From: Arthrobacter sp. Soil736
Lineage (GTDB): Bacteria > Actinomycetota > Actinomycetes > Actinomycetales > Micrococcaceae
Assembly: GCF_001428005.1 (NCBI RefSeq)
Contig: NZ_LMSB01000045.1
Span: 124,001 to 188,000, forward strand
DNA length: 64,000 nucleotides
Direction: 5' to 3'
Shown here one piece after another: positions 7,750 to 16,587 of the stretch (the stretch's first letter is position 1; each line of letters opens with the position of its first letter). A program made the translations under genes and the position numbers. Below the pieces are notes generated by a model that searched no databases, had not been told where the DNA came from, and saw only the letters and a list, made by a program, of their open reading frames with translations.

Positions 7750-9536
7750 CAATTGATCAGTCCTGCCAGGGAAGCCTGATGTGCGAAGTCCGGGACGTTT
7801 TCGATCAACTCGTCGAATGTGCCGCTGGCGGTGACCCGGCCGCCTGTCATGAAGAAAATCTGGTCGGCGTGGCGGATGGTGGACAGGCGGTGGGCGACCA
7901 GCAACACGGTGACCTTGCCGTGAAGATCGCGGATGGCCTGGCTGATGGCGTCCTCAGTTGCCGTATCGAGGGCGCTCGTGGCCTCGTCCATGACCAGCAC
8001 CAGGGGATCCGCATAGAGGGCGCGGGCGATGCCCAGCCGCTGTCGCTGTCCGCCGGACAGCGACAGGCCACGCTCGCCGAGGGGGCTGTCGAGGCCGCCG
8101 TCGCGCTTTTCCACGACGTCGAGCATCTGGGCGGTCTTCAGCGCTTCCTTCACCCGGTCCCGGTCGACGCTGTCAGTCCAGGTCAGCGCGACATTCTGCG
8201 CGACAGTGGCATCGAACAGCGATACGTCCTGGGGCACGTAACCGACACGCGAGCGCCAGTCATCCTTGACGGCGCTCAGCGGAATGCCGCCGATCGAAAT
8301 GGTTCCCCCGGTGGGTTCCACGAGGCCCAGGATGAGGTCCACCAGGGTTGACTTTCCTGCGCCTGATGAGCCCACGAATGCGACGGTTGAGCCGAACGGT
8401 ACGGTGAGGTTGATGCCGCTGAGGGCCGGCGGCGCGTCCGGAGCATACCGGAACGACACATCGCGGAGATCAAGGCTCGCAGCCGAGACGGCGAGCGTCT
8501 CCCCGCTGCGCTCGTGCTGCCGGTCCTCGGAGAAACGCTCGATGGACTTGATGTCTGAGACCACTATGTTCGCGTGGGGGGCGTTGACTGAGGTCTGGGA
8601 AATGATGGCCTGGAACCGCTGGATGCTGGGGGCCATGCGGAAGCCTGCAAGCGCGAAGATGGCCACCGAATACATCGCCTGGTTCGTGCCCCCCGCCAGG
8701 TATCCCGCCAGTCCGACGACGACGAAACCACCAATGAGCGCGGATTCCAGGACGTACCGCGGAACGATGCTCAGGAACTGGATGTTGGACCGTGCCCGGG
8801 AAGTGCTGATGCGGTTCTCGTGGACGACCTGGGCAACTTCGTCCGACTTGTTGCGCAGCGTAATTTCCTTCAGGGCGCCCACCATCTCGGTCAGCAGCTG
8901 TGCAACGCGGAACGAGTAGTCCCGGTTGACCCGCCCGGCAACGACCGAACGCCTCGAAACGAAGACGTAGAGGACGCCGCCCACCAGGCCCAGGTAAATC
9001 AGGGCCACCGCGGCGGTAAGCGGCTGCGATACGGCCAGGATGATGACGACGACGGCGAAGGTGAGCGCTTCGCCCACCACGGATACCGCCGGCAGCAGGA
9101 ATCCGGCGATCGTGTTGGCGATGCCCACGTCCGCAATCCGGATGAGGTCCGATGAGTTCCGCCGGAGGCGTTCGACCCAGGGGGCAGCAAGGTAGGCGTT
9201 GAACAGCCGGTCACCCATGGCAAGCTCATATTGCGCAAACCGGCGGGTGGCAAACCATTGAAGGATGACGGCGAACACGCCTTTGAGGACGATGATGAGG
9301 CAAATGATGCCCACAACGACAAAAAGGCCCGCGCCGGAGATCTCGACGCCGAGGAAGGGGACCTTCCAGCCGGCTCCGTTGATCATGGGGGTCAGAACCA
9401 ATGCCAGCAGGCCCATCGCGAAGGCATCGAAGAGTGATAGCACGCCCAGAAGCACTGAATAGAGCTTCAGGAATCCGACGCTCTGCGGCGGCAGGATGCT
9501 GACGACATTCTTGAATGTGGTCCACAGGGCCTTCAC
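7749..9536 (-). CDS. ABC exporter, fused membrane and ATPase domains (flippase/PglK-like)
   Basis: A 595-residue half-transporter expected to work as a homodimer. The N-terminal ~330 residues hold about six membrane segments (ABC_membrane type); the C-terminus has Walker A GSSGAGKST, Q loop GYVPQDVSLFD, signature LSGGQRQR, Walker B LVLVMDEATSALD and H loop LLVAHRLSTI. The GTG at 9536 was chosen because AGGAG lies 8 bases upstream and the first 21 residues of the longer reading look non-coding. Coupled to a glycosyltransferase, it may flip a lipid-linked oligosaccharide like PglK/WlaB. A peptide or drug exporter is possible on sequence alone. Confidence 0.88.
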   Translation of the reverse strand: MKALWTTFKNVVSILPPQSVGFLKLYSVLLGVLSLFDAFAMGLLALVLTPMINGAGWKVPFLGVEISGAGLFVVVGIICLIIVLKGVFAVILQWFATRRFAQYELAMGDRLFNAYLAAPWVERLRRNSSDLIRIADVGIANTIAGFLLPAVSVVGEALTFAVVVIILAVSQPLTAAVALIYLGLVGGVLYVFVSRRSVVAGRVNRDYSFRVAQLLTEMVGALKEITLRNKSDEVAQVVHENRISTSRARSNIQFLSIVPRYVLESALIGGFVVVGLAGYLAGGTNQAMYSVAIFALAGFRMAPSIQRFQAIISQTSVNAPHANIVVSDIKSIERFSEDRQHERSGETLAVSAASLDLRDVSFRYAPDAPPALSGINLTVPFGSTVAFVGSSGAGKSTLVDLILGLVEPTGGTISIGGIPLSAVKDDWRSRVGYVPQDVSLFDATVAQNVALTWTDSVDRDRVKEALKTAQMLDVVEKRDGGLDSPLGERGLSLSGGQRQRLGIARALYADPLVLVMDEATSALDTATEDAISQAIRDLHGKVTVLLVAHRLSTIRHADQIFFMTGGRVTASGTFDELIENVPDFAHQASLAGLIN

Positions 9537-9671
9537 CGGCGCTGCTCCTGCGTGGGAATTTGGACGAATGGGGCGGCGTCGCAGCTGGCAGGGGAACAAC
9601 TTCGTGGGCTTCGTATCACCATGACATTCTAGCGGGCCGCTGCCGGACCAAGCTGAACACCGGCTTGCCGG

Positions 9672-10691
9672 TCAGCGGGCGCGGTGATCCGAAGCCGCAC
9701 CGTAGAGGTCTTGGAGGACGGGGATCCATGTGTCCGCCAGGTGGTTCTTGAGCACCCACTGCCGGGATTCCGTCTGTTCTGCGGCCTTGACGGGGTCCAC
9801 TAGTACCTCGCGCGCCTGTTCGACCAGTTCGAGCAGCGAACCCTGCAGGACCGGTGGAGTTCCAGCGGGCCCTTCCAGCTGGCGGCCGGGACACGCAACC
9901 ACCGGGCCAATGCCCATCGCTTCGAGTTCGCTGACGCCGAGCAGGCCCGTGGATTGCCCCACGACCAGGTCCGCGGACGCAAGGTACTCAAGGTAGTCGG
10001 CATGGCTCATTTTTGGGACCAGCTCAACCCCCAGCGCCTTGGCGGACGCCGCTCCGGGCCCCCAGTCCAGCCCGACGATCTTCGTCGAATCCGGGACAGC
10101 CTTGACCAGCAGTTCAGCGAACTCCAGCTGCGTTTCCAGTCCTTTGGAATCGTCCCAGCGCGAGGCAAACACCACCTTGCGCTTACCGCCCGACTGCGCC
10201 TGGGGTGCCCAGCGGGGGAGAGTTTCGGGGCGGAGCAGCGCCGGCATGTACCGCGCATCAGGCCGTGCCGTCAGCGCGTTCTCCGCGGTGTCGAGATTTG
10301 AATAGAAAACAGTGTGGGCGCCGTCAATGGCGCGCTGGATCTGCTCGCGGGTGTTCGGCTCGAGCCATTGCTTGCGGATATCGGTGCCGTGTAAATGAAG
10401 CAGGTATGGGCGGCGGGGGAGAAAACCGTGCTCCAGAAGTGCGGCGGCCGTCGCGTAGTGGATGTGGATGACATCCGAGGTCAGCAGCATCTTCACGTGG
10501 CGGGCCACATACGGCAGCTGGCGCGCCCGCCCCGCTGCCGAGGAGGTGAACCCTTCCGGCGGGCGGACTTTCGACGGTGGAACGAAATTCCAGTGATGGC
10601 CCTGCGCGGCTGCCGCCCGGACCAGGGTCAGAGCCACATTTGCGCAGTCGTTAAAATGAGTTACGCGCGGCTCTCCGACTGCAGATTTCAC
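9672..10691 (-). CDS. Glycosyltransferase (GT-B fold, family 4-like)
   Basis: About 339 residues. THFNDCANVALTL begins the first Rossmann domain, HIHYATAA and HLHGTDIRK mark the acceptor side, and GQSTGLLGVSELEAMGIGPVV is the donor-binding segment. GTG at 10691 with GGAGG about 10 bases upstream was preferred; an ATG at 10748 would add 19 residues. It lies between the acyltransferase gene and the ABC exporter on the same strand, and its upstream end comes close to the acyltransferase stop. It may belong to the same glycan pathway; specificity is unknown. Confidence 0.8.
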   Translation of the reverse strand: MKSAVGEPRVTHFNDCANVALTLVRAAAAQGHHWNFVPPSKVRPPEGFTSSAAGRARQLPYVARHVKMLLTSDVIHIHYATAAALLEHGFLPRRPYLLHLHGTDIRKQWLEPNTREQIQRAIDGAHTVFYSNLDTAENALTARPDARYMPALLRPETLPRWAPQAQSGGKRKVVFASRWDDSKGLETQLEFAELLVKAVPDSTKIVGLDWGPGAASAKALGVELVPKMSHADYLEYLASADLVVGQSTGLLGVSELEAMGIGPVVACPGRQLEGPAGTPPVLQGSLLELVEQAREVLVDPVKAAEQTESRQWVLKNHLADTWIPVLQDLYGAASDHRAR

Positions 10692-10806
10692 TCGAACAGG
10701 CCTCCAGTTCAGCAATTCCAGTGCGTGGCCGGGCGGCCTGCATGACATGACTAGCGTAGCCGCAGGCCGAGCCGATGACGGCGGTGGGGCCGCTGCCCGG
10801 CCCGGA

Positions 10807-12942
10807 TCAGGACACGCGCCCGTCCACAAACGGGGCCAGCGCCCGCGAATACTCGGCGCTAATGTGCGAGTAGTCCCGGTAGACGATCACAGCGCCGAGC
10901 TGCGGATAGCAGAGCTTCGCGTCGCAGAATTCGCTTCTGAGCGGAATGTGCGTGAATCGCGGCGACTTAAAGGTAGACGCTGCATGGGTTATCGCCGTTC
11001 CCTTGGGGAACGCCTGATCCACGGTGGTGGCGCAGGCGAGCGGATCCCGGCTGTTGGCCGCGAGGCAAGTTGGAACATACTGGCCGTTGGTGCGCGGCAC
11101 GTCGTCGAACGCCACCACGCGCTTGCCGGAAGAGAGCAAGCCCTTCCACGCCGTGGTGAAGCCGTCCTCTGCGGGGTCGCGAAGTTCAACGCCCGGCGCC
11201 GGCTTGTACGTGTAGGCGGTCGAATAGGCCGCTGTGAACACGGTGGTGATCTTTGTGTCCGTCGCCAGCTTTTCCTCCACTTTCTTGCCCCATGACGAAC
11301 AGTCCGACTGGTTTCTGTCCGTCGCTTCCGAGGGCAGGACGCGCAACGCCGCGGTGAGGGGACATGACGCCTTGGTGTAGGTCCTGATGTGCCATTTGTG
11401 CCGTTGTGCAAGCACCTCGATCGCCGGCAACCAGGCGGTTGCATGCGAATCACCCACGAGGGCGACGGTGGCTGTGGCCTGGCGTTCCTCCACGCCAAGG
11501 TCGCAGGAGACGAGATCAGTTCCGGAGAGGTCGCCCTGGCAGCCCTTGTACAGGGGTTCCTTATTTTGACGGGCAACCACGGCCGGAGCGGGATCCGGAA
11601 CCCCGGCCCCGGTTACGGGACCGCAGTTATTGGCGGGATTGAGCGCCCCCGGACCGTAGCAGGGGCTGTTCACCTGGGCCGTTTTGCCGTCGCTCCCGGC
11701 GAAGGCAAATGACGTCAGCGCAACAGCGAGACCCAGGACGATGGCCATTCCGGATGCGGCGAACGAATACGCGCGAAGGTTCGTGGACAGGAACCGGCCG
11801 GTCCGCAGCGGGTCTTCCACGGTGATTTTGGTGAGCCAGGAGAGAAGGACCACCAGGCCAAGGAGGAGGCACTTGTCCAGCAGCCCGGCTGGCCGGCCCA
11901 TAACGTACGGTGCAACGATCAGGATCGGCCAGTGCCACAGGTAAAGGGAGTAGGAGATGCCGCCCACAAACTGCATTGACTTGGATGACAGCCACCAACG
12001 GGCTCCGGCCGGTGTCGCCGTCCCGGCCACCATCAGGATCAGTGCGGTTCCGCCGACGGGAACGATGGCGGTCCAGCCGGGAAACGGCGTTTCGGCCGTG
12101 AACGTGAGGGCCGAACCGACAATCAGGCCAATGCCCGCCCAGCCCAGGACGGTGGCGACCCAGCCGTCAAGGGTGCGGTCCACGAAGACCAGGGCCACGA
12201 GCGCGCCGGCTGCGAATTCCCAGACACGGGCCGGGCTGACGAAGTACGCCATGGACGGGGCGAGCGCCGTCACCGCGATTGAATACGCCAGGGAGGCTGT
12301 CCCGACCACCGCCAGGCCGAGGATGAGAATCGACCGCGGAGATGACACCGTGGACGACGTGCCCTTTGAACGGGCAAATTTCGGAAGGATGTACAGCAGG
12401 CCGAGCACCAGCAAAGGCCAGAAGACGTAAAACTGCTCCTCGACGGAAAGCGACCAGTAATGCTGGGCGACGGTCGCATCGTTGTGCTGTGCGGAGTAAT
12501 CCACCGAGTCTCCGGCCAACACCCAGTTTTGAACATAGAACGCGCTGGCTGCCAACTGCCGCGCCGTGACTTCCCAGACCGTTGACGGCACCCACAGGAA
12601 TGCTGCCAGCAGCGAAGCGAACAGGACAAGGAAGGAAGCCGGCAGCAGCCGTCTTACGCGCCTGGCCCAGAACTTCAGCAGGCCGATGGAAGATGTCCGC
12701 AGGATCTCCCGGTACATGTGGGAGGTGATGAGGTATCCGGAGATGACAAAGAAGATGTCCACGCCCACATACCCGCCGCTTAACCGGTTCGGCCAGAAGT
12801 GGTACAGCACGACGGCGGCCACGGCGATCGCGCGCAAGCCCTGGATCTCCGTGCGGAAGGGGGCCTGAGCGGGCCGCTGCACTGTCTCACGGAGTCCAGA
12901 AGCCGGGTCATTCACGAGGTTAGTTGCAGACACAACAGGCAA
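10807..12942 (-). CDS. Membrane acyltransferase with C-terminal SGNH domain (OatA-like)
   Basis: A 711-residue protein with an N-terminal acyltransferase-3 domain (FRTEIQGLRAIAVAAVVLYHF, then GGYVGVDIFFVISGYLI, about ten membrane spans to residue ~400) and an extracytoplasmic SGNH domain with LVGDSHATAWLP and a C-terminal DYSHIS catalytic pair. The family acetylates peptidoglycan or exopolysaccharide: the membrane part carries the acyl group outward and the SGNH part transfers it. The start is uncertain: TTG 12942, GTG 12933 and GTG 12915 are all in frame and none has a good ribosome-binding site. Context suggests O-acylation of the wall glycan made here. Confidence 0.88.
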   Translation of the reverse strand: MPVVSATNLVNDPASGLRETVQRPAQAPFRTEIQGLRAIAVAAVVLYHFWPNRLSGGYVGVDIFFVISGYLITSHMYREILRTSSIGLLKFWARRVRRLLPASFLVLFASLLAAFLWVPSTVWEVTARQLAASAFYVQNWVLAGDSVDYSAQHNDATVAQHYWSLSVEEQFYVFWPLLVLGLLYILPKFARSKGTSSTVSSPRSILILGLAVVGTASLAYSIAVTALAPSMAYFVSPARVWEFAAGALVALVFVDRTLDGWVATVLGWAGIGLIVGSALTFTAETPFPGWTAIVPVGGTALILMVAGTATPAGARWWLSSKSMQFVGGISYSLYLWHWPILIVAPYVMGRPAGLLDKCLLLGLVVLLSWLTKITVEDPLRTGRFLSTNLRAYSFAASGMAIVLGLAVALTSFAFAGSDGKTAQVNSPCYGPGALNPANNCGPVTGAGVPDPAPAVVARQNKEPLYKGCQGDLSGTDLVSCDLGVEERQATATVALVGDSHATAWLPAIEVLAQRHKWHIRTYTKASCPLTAALRVLPSEATDRNQSDCSSWGKKVEEKLATDTKITTVFTAAYSTAYTYKPAPGVELRDPAEDGFTTAWKGLLSSGKRVVAFDDVPRTNGQYVPTCLAANSRDPLACATTVDQAFPKGTAITHAASTFKSPRFTHIPLRSEFCDAKLCYPQLGAVIVYRDYSHISAEYSRALAPFVDGRVS

Positions 12943-13104
12943 TTTTACCGTTGAATGCGGCCGGACCGGTGCGGGACGCCGGCGAGCGGTCCCCGCTCCG
13001 GCCGATCCCGGCTGCCTTCCACACCTTCCGCACCTCCCATCCCCACGCCCGTGCCGGGCAGTCCAGGTACCCGGCGCCTGCGTGCCCTATGGAATACTTG
13101 ACGG

Positions 13105-13770
13105 GTGAGTCGAACCTGGATAGTCATACCCATGTACAACGAAGCGTCCGTCGTCGGTACCGTCATTGAGGGGCTGAGGGAAGAATTCCCCAACGTTGTG
13201 TGTGTCGACGATGGCAGCACCGACGGCTCCCAGGGCGTGGCCCGGGCAGCGGGCGCCGTCGTCGTTCAGCACCCCGTTAACCTGGGCCAGGGGGCCGCGC
13301 TCCAGACGGGCATTGAGTATGCGCTCCAGGACCCGGAACTGGATTGCATCATCACTTTCGACGCCGACGGCCAGCACCGCGTCGTGGACGCCCGTGCCAT
13401 GGCGGACCGAATTCTGTCGGGCGAAGCCGACGTCGTCCTTGGGTCCCGCTTCCTCGATGACCGGACAAAACTTTCCCCCATGAAGCGGCTGGTACTCCGT
13501 ACGGCCGCCGTGCAGTCACGCCTCGCCACCGGCATGGCCCTGACGGATGCGCACAACGGACTGCGGGCCTTCAGCCCGGGGGTTGCCAGGGGCCTCCACC
13601 TGCAGCAGAACCGGATGGCGCACGCCTCCGAACTGGTTCACCAGCTTGCGGAGATGAATCCCCGCTGGGTCGAGCAGCCGGTCGAAATCGTCTACACCGA
13701 CTATTCAAAGTCCAAAGGCCAGTCCCTGCTGAACTCGGTCAATATCGTTGCTGATCTCTTTTTTAGGTGA
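13105..13770 (+). CDS. Glycosyltransferase family 2, DPM1-like
   Basis: A 221-residue soluble GT2. WIVIPMYNEASVVGTVI is the N-terminal strand, VCVDDGSTDGS the nucleotide site, ITFDADGQHRVVD the DXD metal site and VLGSRFLDDR follows. This layout is typical of polyprenyl-phosphate sugar synthases. The GTG start has no Shine-Dalgarno sequence; AATACT lies 6 bases upstream, so translation may be leaderless. It is followed by a DUF2304 protein, a pairing common in bacteria, in which the small membrane protein probably anchors or assists the soluble transferase. Confidence 0.85.
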   Translation: MSRTWIVIPMYNEASVVGTVIEGLREEFPNVVCVDDGSTDGSQGVARAAGAVVVQHPVNLGQGAALQTGIEYALQDPELDCIITFDADGQHRVVDARAMADRILSGEADVVLGSRFLDDRTKLSPMKRLVLRTAAVQSRLATGMALTDAHNGLRAFSPGVARGLHLQQNRMAHASELVHQLAEMNPRWVEQPVEIVYTDYSKSKGQSLLNSVNIVADLFFR

Positions 13771-13774
13771 AATT

Positions 13775-14185
13775 GTGCAGATTATTGTCCAGATAGTTCT
13801 CGTCCTGGCCGTCGTTGTCATGTCGCTGGCGCTGATGCGCGGCGGATCCAACGCGCGGCATCTCGCCATCCGTCGCATCATGCTGGTCCTGTTCACCTGC
13901 GTGGCAGCGTTTTCCATCTTCTTCCCCGAACTGCTGACCCGGGTGGCACACCTCATGGGCATCGGACGCGGGACGGACCTGGTCCTCTATGGCCTCGTGG
14001 TCAGCTTCCTGGTGTTCATGGCTACGACGTACCAGCGCTTCCGTCATATGGAAGCCACATTGACCAAGCTGTCCAGGAGGATAGCCCTTGACGAGGTTGC
14101 ACTGCCGGGCGCAAGGGATGAACAGCAGGGCGGAGCGTCGCAGCCTGACCGGCGACTGACCCCGCCGGCCCATGGGGGACAATGA
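13775..14185 (+). CDS. DUF2304 family small membrane protein
   Basis: A 136-residue protein with three hydrophobic segments (IIVQIVLVLAVVVMSLAL, IMLVLFTCVAAFSIFF and LVLYGLVVSFLVFMA), then a charged cytoplasmic tail beginning RFRHMEATLTKLSRRIA. This matches DUF2304, usually encoded beside a GT2 gene as here. GTG at 13775 was chosen because AGGTGA, part of the upstream stop region, can serve as ribosome-binding site. Its stop overlaps the next start by ATGA. Probably a membrane partner of the upstream transferase; no enzymatic motif is seen. Confidence 0.8.
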   Translation: MQIIVQIVLVLAVVVMSLALMRGGSNARHLAIRRIMLVLFTCVAAFSIFFPELLTRVAHLMGIGRGTDLVLYGLVVSFLVFMATTYQRFRHMEATLTKLSRRIALDEVALPGARDEQQGGASQPDRRLTPPAHGGQ

Positions 14186-15279
14186 CGTCCGTTCGGGGCG
14201 TAACGCTGCAGGCGGACGCCCGCAGCCCTGAAAGCCCCCGGCAACGGGAGTTCGGCCTGGACATCCTCCGGATTGTCAGTATCTGCGGAGTCGTGGCCAT
14301 TCACGTTTTCGGCCATCTGGTGGGACGGGCACCCCGCGACAGCCGGACCTGGTGGATCTCCGTGACGATCGACATCGCCTGGATCTGGGTGGTTCCTGTC
14401 TTCGTGATGATTTCCGGAGCGCTCATCCTTGGCTCCCGGCAACTCGCCGACCCCGGGCTCTTCTACCGCCGGCGGGCCGTCAGGCTGGTTCCTGCACTGA
14501 TCGCCTGGAACCTCATCTACCTGATCGGTGTGCGGCTGTGGATGCGCGGCGAGGACCTCACCCTGGCGCGTGTCCTGCAGCTCCTCGTGGACGGATCGGT
14601 GTTCACCCAGCTCTATTTCCTGTGGCTGATCGCCGGGCTTTACGCCGTGGCGCCAGTGCTGGCCGCTTTCCTGCGCGGCGGAAGCAGGCGCAGGGCCGTT
14701 GCCGTTGCCGCAACATTTCTGGCAGCGGCACTGATCTTCTACATGGTGCCCGGAATCCTGAGCCTGTTTGGCATCTCCCGTCCCGTCCAGCTCAACGTTT
14801 TTACCCATTGGATGCCGTATGTGGGGTACTTCCTTGCGGGCTACGCCCTGAAGGACGTCCGGCTAGGCGGCTGGAAATTGCTGACCACGGGCGCCGTGAC
14901 GGTCGGGCTCCTGGCAGCCACCATCTGGCAGTACGGGCACAAGGGATCGTTGCCGCTGCTGGATGCTGCTTTTCCGGTCTCGTACCTGGGATTGCAGGTT
15001 GCGCTGGCCGCCATCGGCGTCTTCGTGGTGACGCTCTCCCTGTGTGAGGGTCTCAAGCTGGAACGGGCAGGCAAAGCGACCGTTGCATTGTCCAACGCGA
15101 CCTTCGGCGTCTTCCTGGTCCACCTCGTCATTTTTGAAGCAATCCGGCTGACAGTTCCGGCTGTGTCTGCCGGAAATTCCCTTGGCGCCATCGCCGGTGC
15201 CTATGCCGTGACGTTGGCTGCCAGTTTTGCGGTTTCGCTGGCTGCCAGCCGCGTTCCGCTGCTGAGGAACATTTTCTAG
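14182..15279 (+). CDS. Acyltransferase family 3 membrane protein
   Basis: A 365-residue protein with about ten membrane spans. REFGLDILRIVSICGVVAIHVFGH carries the family's conserved N-terminal His, and VPVFVMISGALIL and FYRRRAVRLVPALI are further family blocks. There is no SGNH domain, unlike the larger acyltransferase nearby. It starts on the stop of the DUF2304 gene (ATGA), so it forms a three-gene unit GT2-DUF2304-acyltransferase. Likely O-acetylation or similar of a glycan or lipid-linked sugar; the acceptor is unknown. Confidence 0.85.
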   Translation: MTSVRGVTLQADARSPESPRQREFGLDILRIVSICGVVAIHVFGHLVGRAPRDSRTWWISVTIDIAWIWVVPVFVMISGALILGSRQLADPGLFYRRRAVRLVPALIAWNLIYLIGVRLWMRGEDLTLARVLQLLVDGSVFTQLYFLWLIAGLYAVAPVLAAFLRGGSRRRAVAVAATFLAAALIFYMVPGILSLFGISRPVQLNVFTHWMPYVGYFLAGYALKDVRLGGWKLLTTGAVTVGLLAATIWQYGHKGSLPLLDAAFPVSYLGLQVALAAIGVFVVTLSLCEGLKLERAGKATVALSNATFGVFLVHLVIFEAIRLTVPAVSAGNSLGAIAGAYAVTLAASFAVSLAASRVPLLRNIF

Positions 15280-15360
15280 GCCCGGTCAAGTTGCCGACGT
15301 CCTGGCCTCCGGGCGCCGCTTGGTGGCGGTTGCCGGACGGAACGCCACGTGGGCGTCTGG

Positions 15361-15366
15361 GATAAT
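15361..15366 (+). promoter_or_regulatory. Putative leaderless promoter -10 (GATAAT)
   Basis: GATAAT lies 7 bases before the ATG at 15374, which has no Shine-Dalgarno sequence. No convincing -35 hexamer is seen at the usual distance. Confidence 0.45.
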
Positions 15367-15373
15367 GGGGCAT

Positions 15374-16516
15374 ATGACTGAGCTCCCCTCGTTGCTGATC
15401 CTGTCCTTTTCCCCCATCCGCTCGGATCCCAGAGTCCTCAAACAGGTGGAGCTGTTCAAAGGCAAGTACCGCGTTACCACATGCGGTTACGGTGAGGCTC
15501 CGGAAGGCGTGGATCATCATTTCGAATTGCCGCGTGACGCAAAAGGCTGGCCATCTGACAAGTTAGGGCTGGCCCTCCGTCGATACGAACGTGTCTACAA
15601 CGGGCTTGGCGCCGTTATGGCTGCGCGGAGCGTCCTCCCACGGGGGGAATTCGACGTCATTCTTGCCAACGATCTGAACACCGTGCCGCTGGCGATTGAA
15701 CTTCAGCCGAGGCTCGGCGTTCATGCGGATCTTCACGAGTTTGCGCCACGGGAGAAGGAGTCGGACCCCAAGTGGCGGCTTGTCGTGGCGCCCTTTATGC
15801 GGTGGCTCTGCCGGCGCTATCTGCCTTTAACCGCGTCCGTGACGACGGTTTCTCAAGGCATCGCCGACGCCTACACGCAGGACTACGGCGTACCCGCTAA
15901 CGTGGTTACGAATGCCGCGCCATATGCAGACGGAGAGGTGCGCGGGGTCGGCCCGACGGTCAGACTCGTTCACAGCGGAGCCGCGCAGCGCTATCGGCAA
16001 CTCGGCAGGCTCATAGAGGCGATGGCGGACGCCCCGGATTGGCTGACCTTAGACATGATCGTCATGCCCAACGAACCTGACTACCTGGACGAACTGAAGG
16101 AGCTCGCTGCTGCAGTGCCGGCTGTCCGTTTCAGGGATCCCGTTCCCTACAACGAACTCGTGAGTACCATGGGCGAATATGACGTCTCGATAGTCTTCTT
16201 CCCTCCGAGTACCTTCAACCTGAAACACACCCTTCCAAACAAGTTCTTTGAGGCGGTTCAGGCCCGGGTTGGGCTGATCACGGGACCTTCTCCAGCCATG
16301 GTTCCGCTGATGAAGGAATACGGACTTGGCGCTGTGACTTCCGATTTTTCGGCAGGCTCCCTGCGGGATACGCTCATCAGCCTGACGGCCGACAAGATAA
16401 TGGAGTGGAAAAAGGCGGCAGACGCCGCAGCCAGGCCCCTCTCGGCCGAGTCCCAGGTGCTGGCCTGGCAGAAGGCCGTGGACGACATTGTGGGTTCCCG
16501 GCACGCACGAGCCTAG
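15374..16516 (+). CDS. Glycosyltransferase, GT-B fold
   Basis: A 380-residue protein of glycosyltransferase type 4/1. The N-terminus LLILSFSPIRSDPRVLKQVELF, the LHEFAPRE motif in the acceptor domain, LVHSGAAQRYRQLG at the hinge and NKFFEAVQARVGLITGPSPAM at the donor site are typical of enzymes of wall and exopolysaccharide clusters. ATG 15374 follows a GATAAT hexamer, and the longer reading from 15320 lies in likely promoter sequence. It is convergent with the GH25 gene and shares the strong terminator at 16540-16573. Confidence 0.8.
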   Translation: MTELPSLLILSFSPIRSDPRVLKQVELFKGKYRVTTCGYGEAPEGVDHHFELPRDAKGWPSDKLGLALRRYERVYNGLGAVMAARSVLPRGEFDVILANDLNTVPLAIELQPRLGVHADLHEFAPREKESDPKWRLVVAPFMRWLCRRYLPLTASVTTVSQGIADAYTQDYGVPANVVTNAAPYADGEVRGVGPTVRLVHSGAAQRYRQLGRLIEAMADAPDWLTLDMIVMPNEPDYLDELKELAAAVPAVRFRDPVPYNELVSTMGEYDVSIVFFPPSTFNLKHTLPNKFFEAVQARVGLITGPSPAMVPLMKEYGLGAVTSDFSAGSLRDTLISLTADKIMEWKKAADAAARPLSAESQVLAWQKAVDDIVGSRHARA

Positions 16517-16539
16517 AACGGCATACTGGCCGGCTGACA

Positions 16540-16573
16540 AAGAAGGCGGCTCCCCACGGGGAGCCGCCTTCTT
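16540..16573. terminator. Bidirectional terminator between glycosyltransferase and GH25 genes
   Basis: AAGAAGGCGGCTCCCC (16540-16555) is a perfect inverted repeat of GGGGAGCCGCCTTCTT (16558-16573). The A/T ends on both sides let it work for both convergent genes. Confidence 0.85.
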
Positions 16574-16587
16574 GTGCCTTCGGGTGC